6,895 bases of DNA from an uncultured Pseudomonadota bacterium (GTDB lineage: Bacteria > Pseudomonadota > Gammaproteobacteria > Burkholderiales > Burkholderiaceae_C). Where the stretch lies: NCBI GenBank assembly GCA_900320815.1, contig ONTY01000084.1, positions 1 to 6,895 on the forward strand, in the 5' to 3' direction. The position numbers and the translations under genes were made by a program. Position 1 is the stretch's first letter. Each line of letters starts with the position of its first letter. Below are positions 4,045 to 6,895 of this stretch, one piece after another. The notes under the pieces are model-generated. The model was given only the letters and a program-made list of their open reading frames with translations, did not search any database and was not told the DNA's origin.

Positions 4045-6405
4045 ATGATTTCTCAGGAACTTGAAGCCAGCCTCCATGTGGCATTTATGGAAGCGCGTCA
4101 GCAGCGGCACGAATTCATCACCGTCGAGCATCTGCTGCTGGCACTGCTGGGCAACCCCAGCGCCGCCGAGGTGCTGCGTGCCTGCGCCGCCGATATTGAC
4201 GCCATGCGCGCGGCGATTACCAGCTTTATCCGCGATAACACGCCGCAAGCGGCGGGCAGCGGCGATGTGGATGCACGGCCTACGCTGGGTTTTCAGCGTG
4301 TCATTCAGCGCGCCATTATGCACGTGCAATCAACGGGCAGTGGCAAAAAGGGGGAGGTGAATGGCGCCAATGTGTTGGTGTCTATTTTTGGCGAAAAAGA
4401 TTCGCACGCCGTGTATTTTCTGCACCAGCAGGGCATCACGCGGCTGGACGTGGTCAATTTCATCGCGCACGGCATTCGCAAGGGCGAAGCGGCAGAGGCT
4501 GAAATGGCCACGGCCACCGCTCCTGAACGGCGCAGCGAAAGGGGCGCGACGTCAGAGCGGAATGAAAAGCAGTCGCCGCTGGATCAATTTACCGTCAACC
4601 TGAACCAGAGCGCGCGCACCGGGAAAATCGACCCTCTCATCGGGCGTGACCATGAAGTGGAGCGCGTGATTCAGATTTTGTGCCGCCGCCGCAAAAACAA
4701 TCCGCTGCTCGTGGGTGAAGCGGGTGTGGGCAAAACGGCGATTGCCGAAGGGCTGGCATGGCGCATTGCCGAGCACGATGTGCCCGAAATCCTGCAACGC
4801 TCCACCGTGTATTCGCTGGATATGGGCGCATTGCTGGCGGGTGCCAAATATCGGGGTGATTTTGAGCAACGCCTCAAAGGCGTGCTCAAAACGCTCAAAG
4901 ACCGCCCCAACGCCATTTTGTTCATTGATGAAATTCACACCCTGATTGGCGCCGGTTCTGCCTCCGGCGGCACGCTGGATGCTTCCAATCTGCTCAAACC
5001 CGCCCTTGCCAGCGGACAAATCAAGTGCATCGGCGCCACAACATTTTCAGAGTTTCGCAACATTTTTGAAAAAGACGCCGCACTCTCGCGCCGCTTTCAG
5101 AAAGTGGAGGTCAGCGAACCGAGTATCGCCGAGACCGTTGATATTCTCAACGGACTGAAAAACCGCTTTGAAGAACACCACGCCGTGCACTATGCGCCGC
5201 AGGCGTTGCAAGCGGCTGCCGAGTTGTCGGCGCGCTATATCAGCGACCGCCGCCTGCCCGACAAAGCCATCGACGTGATTGACGAGGCCGGCGCCGCGCA
5301 GCGCATCTTGCCCGAAGAAAAACGCGCCACCACCATCGGTCAGCACGAAATTGAAGAAATCGTCGCAAAAATTGCCCGCGTGCCCGCAGCCAGCGTCAGC
5401 CACGACGACCGCAACAAGCTGCAAACGCTCGAGCGCGATTTGAAATCTGTCGTATTCGGGCAAGATAAGGCGCTGGAAGAGTTGGCGGCCAGCGTCAAAA
5501 TGGCGCGCTCTGGTCTTGGAAAAACCGACCGCCCCATCGGCTCCTTTTTGTTCAGCGGGCCAACCGGCGTGGGAAAAACCGAGGCGGCGCGCCAGCTTGC
5601 CTATATTATGGGTGTGGATCTGGTGCGCTTTGATATGAGCGAATATATGGAACCACACGCCGTCAGCCGCCTCATCGGCTCGCCGCCCGGCTATATTGGT
5701 TCAGACAAGGGCGGACAATTGACCGAAGCCGTTACAAAAACGCCGCACTGCGTGCTGCTGCTCGATGAAATTGAAAAAGCACATCCGGATATTTTCAACG
5801 TGCTGCTGCAAGTCATGGATCATGGCACGCTGACCGACAATCAGGGGCGCAAGGCAGATTTTCGCAACGCTATCCTGATTATGACCACCAATGCCGGTGC
5901 GGAAACCATGAGCCGCTCCACCATTGGCTTTACCACGCAGCGCCAGGCGGGCGACGAGATGGCGGACATCAAGCGCACCTTCACACCTGAGTTTCGCAAC
6001 CGGCTGGACGCCATCGTCAGCTTCAAGCCACTGGATGAAAACGTCATTTTGCGCGTCGTCGATAAATTCCTGCTGCAACTCGAGCAACAACTGGCGGAAA
6101 AGAAAGTGGACGCATCTTTTACCGATGCGCTGCGTCACATGCTGGCGAAAAAGGGTTTTGACCCGCTCATGGGCGCACGCCCCATGCAGCGCCTGATTCA
6201 AGACACCATTCGCAAGGCACTGGCCGATGAGCTGCTCTTTGGCCGCCTGACGCAAGGCGGGCGCCTGAATGTGAATGTGGATGAAAGCGGCGAGGTGCTG
6301 CTGGATATTCAGCCGCCGGAGTCTGCACCGCTGCCGTCGCCACAGGCCGAAGTGACCGACAGCACCGTATTTGGTGGAGTGGTGGACGACGATATTCCGT
6401 TCTGA
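4045..6405 (+). CDS. clpA: ClpA, AAA+ unfoldase subunit of ClpAP
   Basis: ClpA forms an ATP-driven hexameric ring that unfolds substrates and threads them into ClpP; ClpS docks on its N-domain. This copy is 786 residues (E. coli 758) and appears intact. Residues 1 to about 145 form the double Clp-N domain ([20 protein letters not shown]). A charged linker (about 150-190) leads to D1, with Walker A GEAGVGKT (224-231) and Walker B ILFIDE (291-296). D2 has Walker A GPTGVGKT (505-512) and Walker B VLLLDE (570-575). The ClpP-docking loop is IGF (627-629), where E. coli ClpA has IGL. The C-terminal D2-small segment [20 protein letters not shown] is conserved, and an acidic tail ends VVDDDIPF. The start matches family N-termini, although no Shine-Dalgarno is obvious. 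It is co-directional with clpS. Its codons are noticeably less GC-saturated than those of the regulator gene. Confidence 0.98.
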   Translation: MISQELEASLHVAFMEARQQRHEFITVEHLLLALLGNPSAAEVLRACAADIDAMRAAITSFIRDNTPQAAGSGDVDARPTLGFQRVIQRAIMHVQSTGSGKKGEVNGANVLVSIFGEKDSHAVYFLHQQGITRLDVVNFIAHGIRKGEAAEAEMATATAPERRSERGATSERNEKQSPLDQFTVNLNQSARTGKIDPLIGRDHEVERVIQILCRRRKNNPLLVGEAGVGKTAIAEGLAWRIAEHDVPEILQRSTVYSLDMGALLAGAKYRGDFEQRLKGVLKTLKDRPNAILFIDEIHTLIGAGSASGGTLDASNLLKPALASGQIKCIGATTFSEFRNIFEKDAALSRRFQKVEVSEPSIAETVDILNGLKNRFEEHHAVHYAPQALQAAAELSARYISDRRLPDKAIDVIDEAGAAQRILPEEKRATTIGQHEIEEIVAKIARVPAASVSHDDRNKLQTLERDLKSVVFGQDKALEELAASVKMARSGLGKTDRPIGSFLFSGPTGVGKTEAARQLAYIMGVDLVRFDMSEYMEPHAVSRLIGSPPGYIGSDKGGQLTEAVTKTPHCVLLLDEIEKAHPDIFNVLLQVMDHGTLTDNQGRKADFRNAILIMTTNAGAETMSRSTIGFTTQRQAGDEMADIKRTFTPEFRNRLDAIVSFKPLDENVILRVVDKFLLQLEQQLAEKKVDASFTDALRHMLAKKGFDPLMGARPMQRLIQDTIRKALADELLFGRLTQGGRLNVNVDESGEVLLDIQPPESAPLPSPQAEVTDSTVFGGVVDDDIPF

Positions 6406-6455
6406 TTTTCCCTGTATGCTGCCTTGGAAAATTTGAGCTTGTGGTCAGAAAATGC

Positions 6456-6475
6456 GGTGGCGCCGGCGCGCCACC
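6456..6475. terminator. GC-rich hairpin after clpA, possible terminator lacking a U-tract
   Basis: GGTGGCGC (6456-6463) pairs perfectly with GCGCCACC (6468-6475) around the tetraloop CGGC, 51 nt past the clpA stop. The position is right for the clpA terminator. However, the sequence after it is CAACACCAAAACAG, not a T-run, and it is already similar to mod coding sequence. An A-tract (6449-6452) lies on the clpA side. One reading is that the original downstream U-tract was removed when the truncated mod gene was joined here. Confidence 0.5.
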
Positions 6476-6476
6476 C

Positions 6477-6895
6477 AACACCAAAACAGAAAAATCCTAC
6501 CGCGACCGCTTCCACAGCGGTGCATGGCTGGCTGGCATCAGCGAAAGAATCGCAGCGGCGCATCCTTTCCTGAAACAGTCAGGCGTGCTTTTTATCAGCA
6601 TTGACGACAATGAATACGCCGCGCTCAAAATTGCCTGCGACGGCATTTTTGGCGCGGCCAATTTCATTGGCACCTTCATCACCCGGCAGGCGCAGCGCAG
6701 CAATTCCCGACTCATCAACACCACGCACGAATACATCCTTGCATATGCCAGGGATAAAAATGCGGTGCGCCCGTTCAGCATCTCACGAATGGATATTCCT
6801 GAAGAGCGGGAAATGATTCTTACCCTCTCTGACGCCATCCAGCGCGAGTTGTACGCGCACGGGCGCGAAGCTGCCACCAAGAAACTGGCACAGGA
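6477..6895 (+). pseudogene. 5'-truncated type III restriction-modification Mod methyltransferase (runs off the right edge)
   Basis: The visible frame reads NTKTEKSYRDRFHSGAW, then LKQSGVLFISIDDNEYAALK, IFGAANFIGTFITRQ and NTTHEYILAYARDKNAV. These are hallmark segments of beta-class DNA adenine methyltransferases of type III Mod type, which methylate adenine in the recognition site and partner with a Res helicase-nuclease. In intact relatives NT lies at the end of the catalytic DPPYNT motif, with roughly 100 or more residues before it. Here the frame upstream of NT reads GGAGAPP, lacks the aspartate and tyrosine of DPPY, and continues into clpA's 3' flank with no ATG. In-frame GTG codons at 6441 and 6585 have no convincing ribosome site. 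I infer a truncated, probably inactive gene. The downstream part is outside the window, so its further integrity and any res gene are unknown. Confidence 0.75.

Noticed and set aside
3412..4329. Minus-strand open frame opposite clpS and clpA
   Set aside because: It overlaps two strongly conserved plus-strand genes, and its translation shows no domain.
6497..6880. Minus-strand open frame opposite the mod remnant
   Set aside because: The plus frame shows diagnostic methyltransferase segments (ISIDDNEYAAL, THEYILAYA). The minus frame shows none.
1..6895. CRISPR array, tRNA, rRNA, insertion sequence or integrase
   Set aside because: I saw no regularly spaced identical repeats, no tRNA- or rRNA-like sequence and no transposase or integrase coding sequence in the window.

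Overview
The window looks like chromosomal DNA of a GC-rich betaproteobacterium, most likely Burkholderiales and close to Comamonadaceae. This rests on remembered protein families, not on a search: a cold-shock/ClpS/ClpA neighbourhood, a DUF192 protein next to a hemerythrin-domain protein of a type I associate with Comamonadaceae, and a short-chain-acyl-CoA (ScfR/RamB-like) regulator. The genus cannot be fixed from the sequence alone.

Layout from left to right. Positions 2-94 hold the 3' end of an unrecognised plus-strand gene. Positions 95-526 form a 432-bp gene-free stretch with many inverted repeats. It ends in a 30-bp near-perfect palindrome centred on TTTGCAAA, just upstream of the regulator gene at 527-1969. 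The regulator has an N-terminal XRE helix-turn-helix and a C-terminal DUF2083 region, and the palindrome is probably its own operator. A 78-bp convergent gap with a long hairpin follows. Next is a minus-strand cluster, read in the order cold-shock protein (3378-3148), secreted DUF192 protein (3113-2619) and hemerythrin HHE protein (2602-2048). Divergent from it are clpS (3448-3915) and clpA (4045-6405), the N-degron adaptor and the AAA+ unfoldase that works with ClpP. The csp|clpS-clpA arrangement is the conserved one found in many proteobacteria.

Beyond clpA, a GC-rich hairpin (6456-6475) lies directly against a reading frame with clear similarity to type III restriction-modification Mod methyltransferases. 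That frame begins just at the catalytic DPPY motif and has no usable start codon upstream of the conserved region. It therefore looks like a 5'-truncated mod gene, with a recombination or deletion junction at the clpA 3' flank. It runs off the right edge.

How the genes work together: ClpS and ClpA form one functional unit in regulated proteolysis, and the cold-shock protein is its usual neighbour. The regulator, by family, senses a short-chain acyl-CoA and controls propionate/acetate/glyoxylate-type genes, but no such target gene is recognisable here. No wholly new system is evident. The most informative items are the regulator's palindrome, the flanking intergenic repeats and the truncated mod gene at the clpA boundary.
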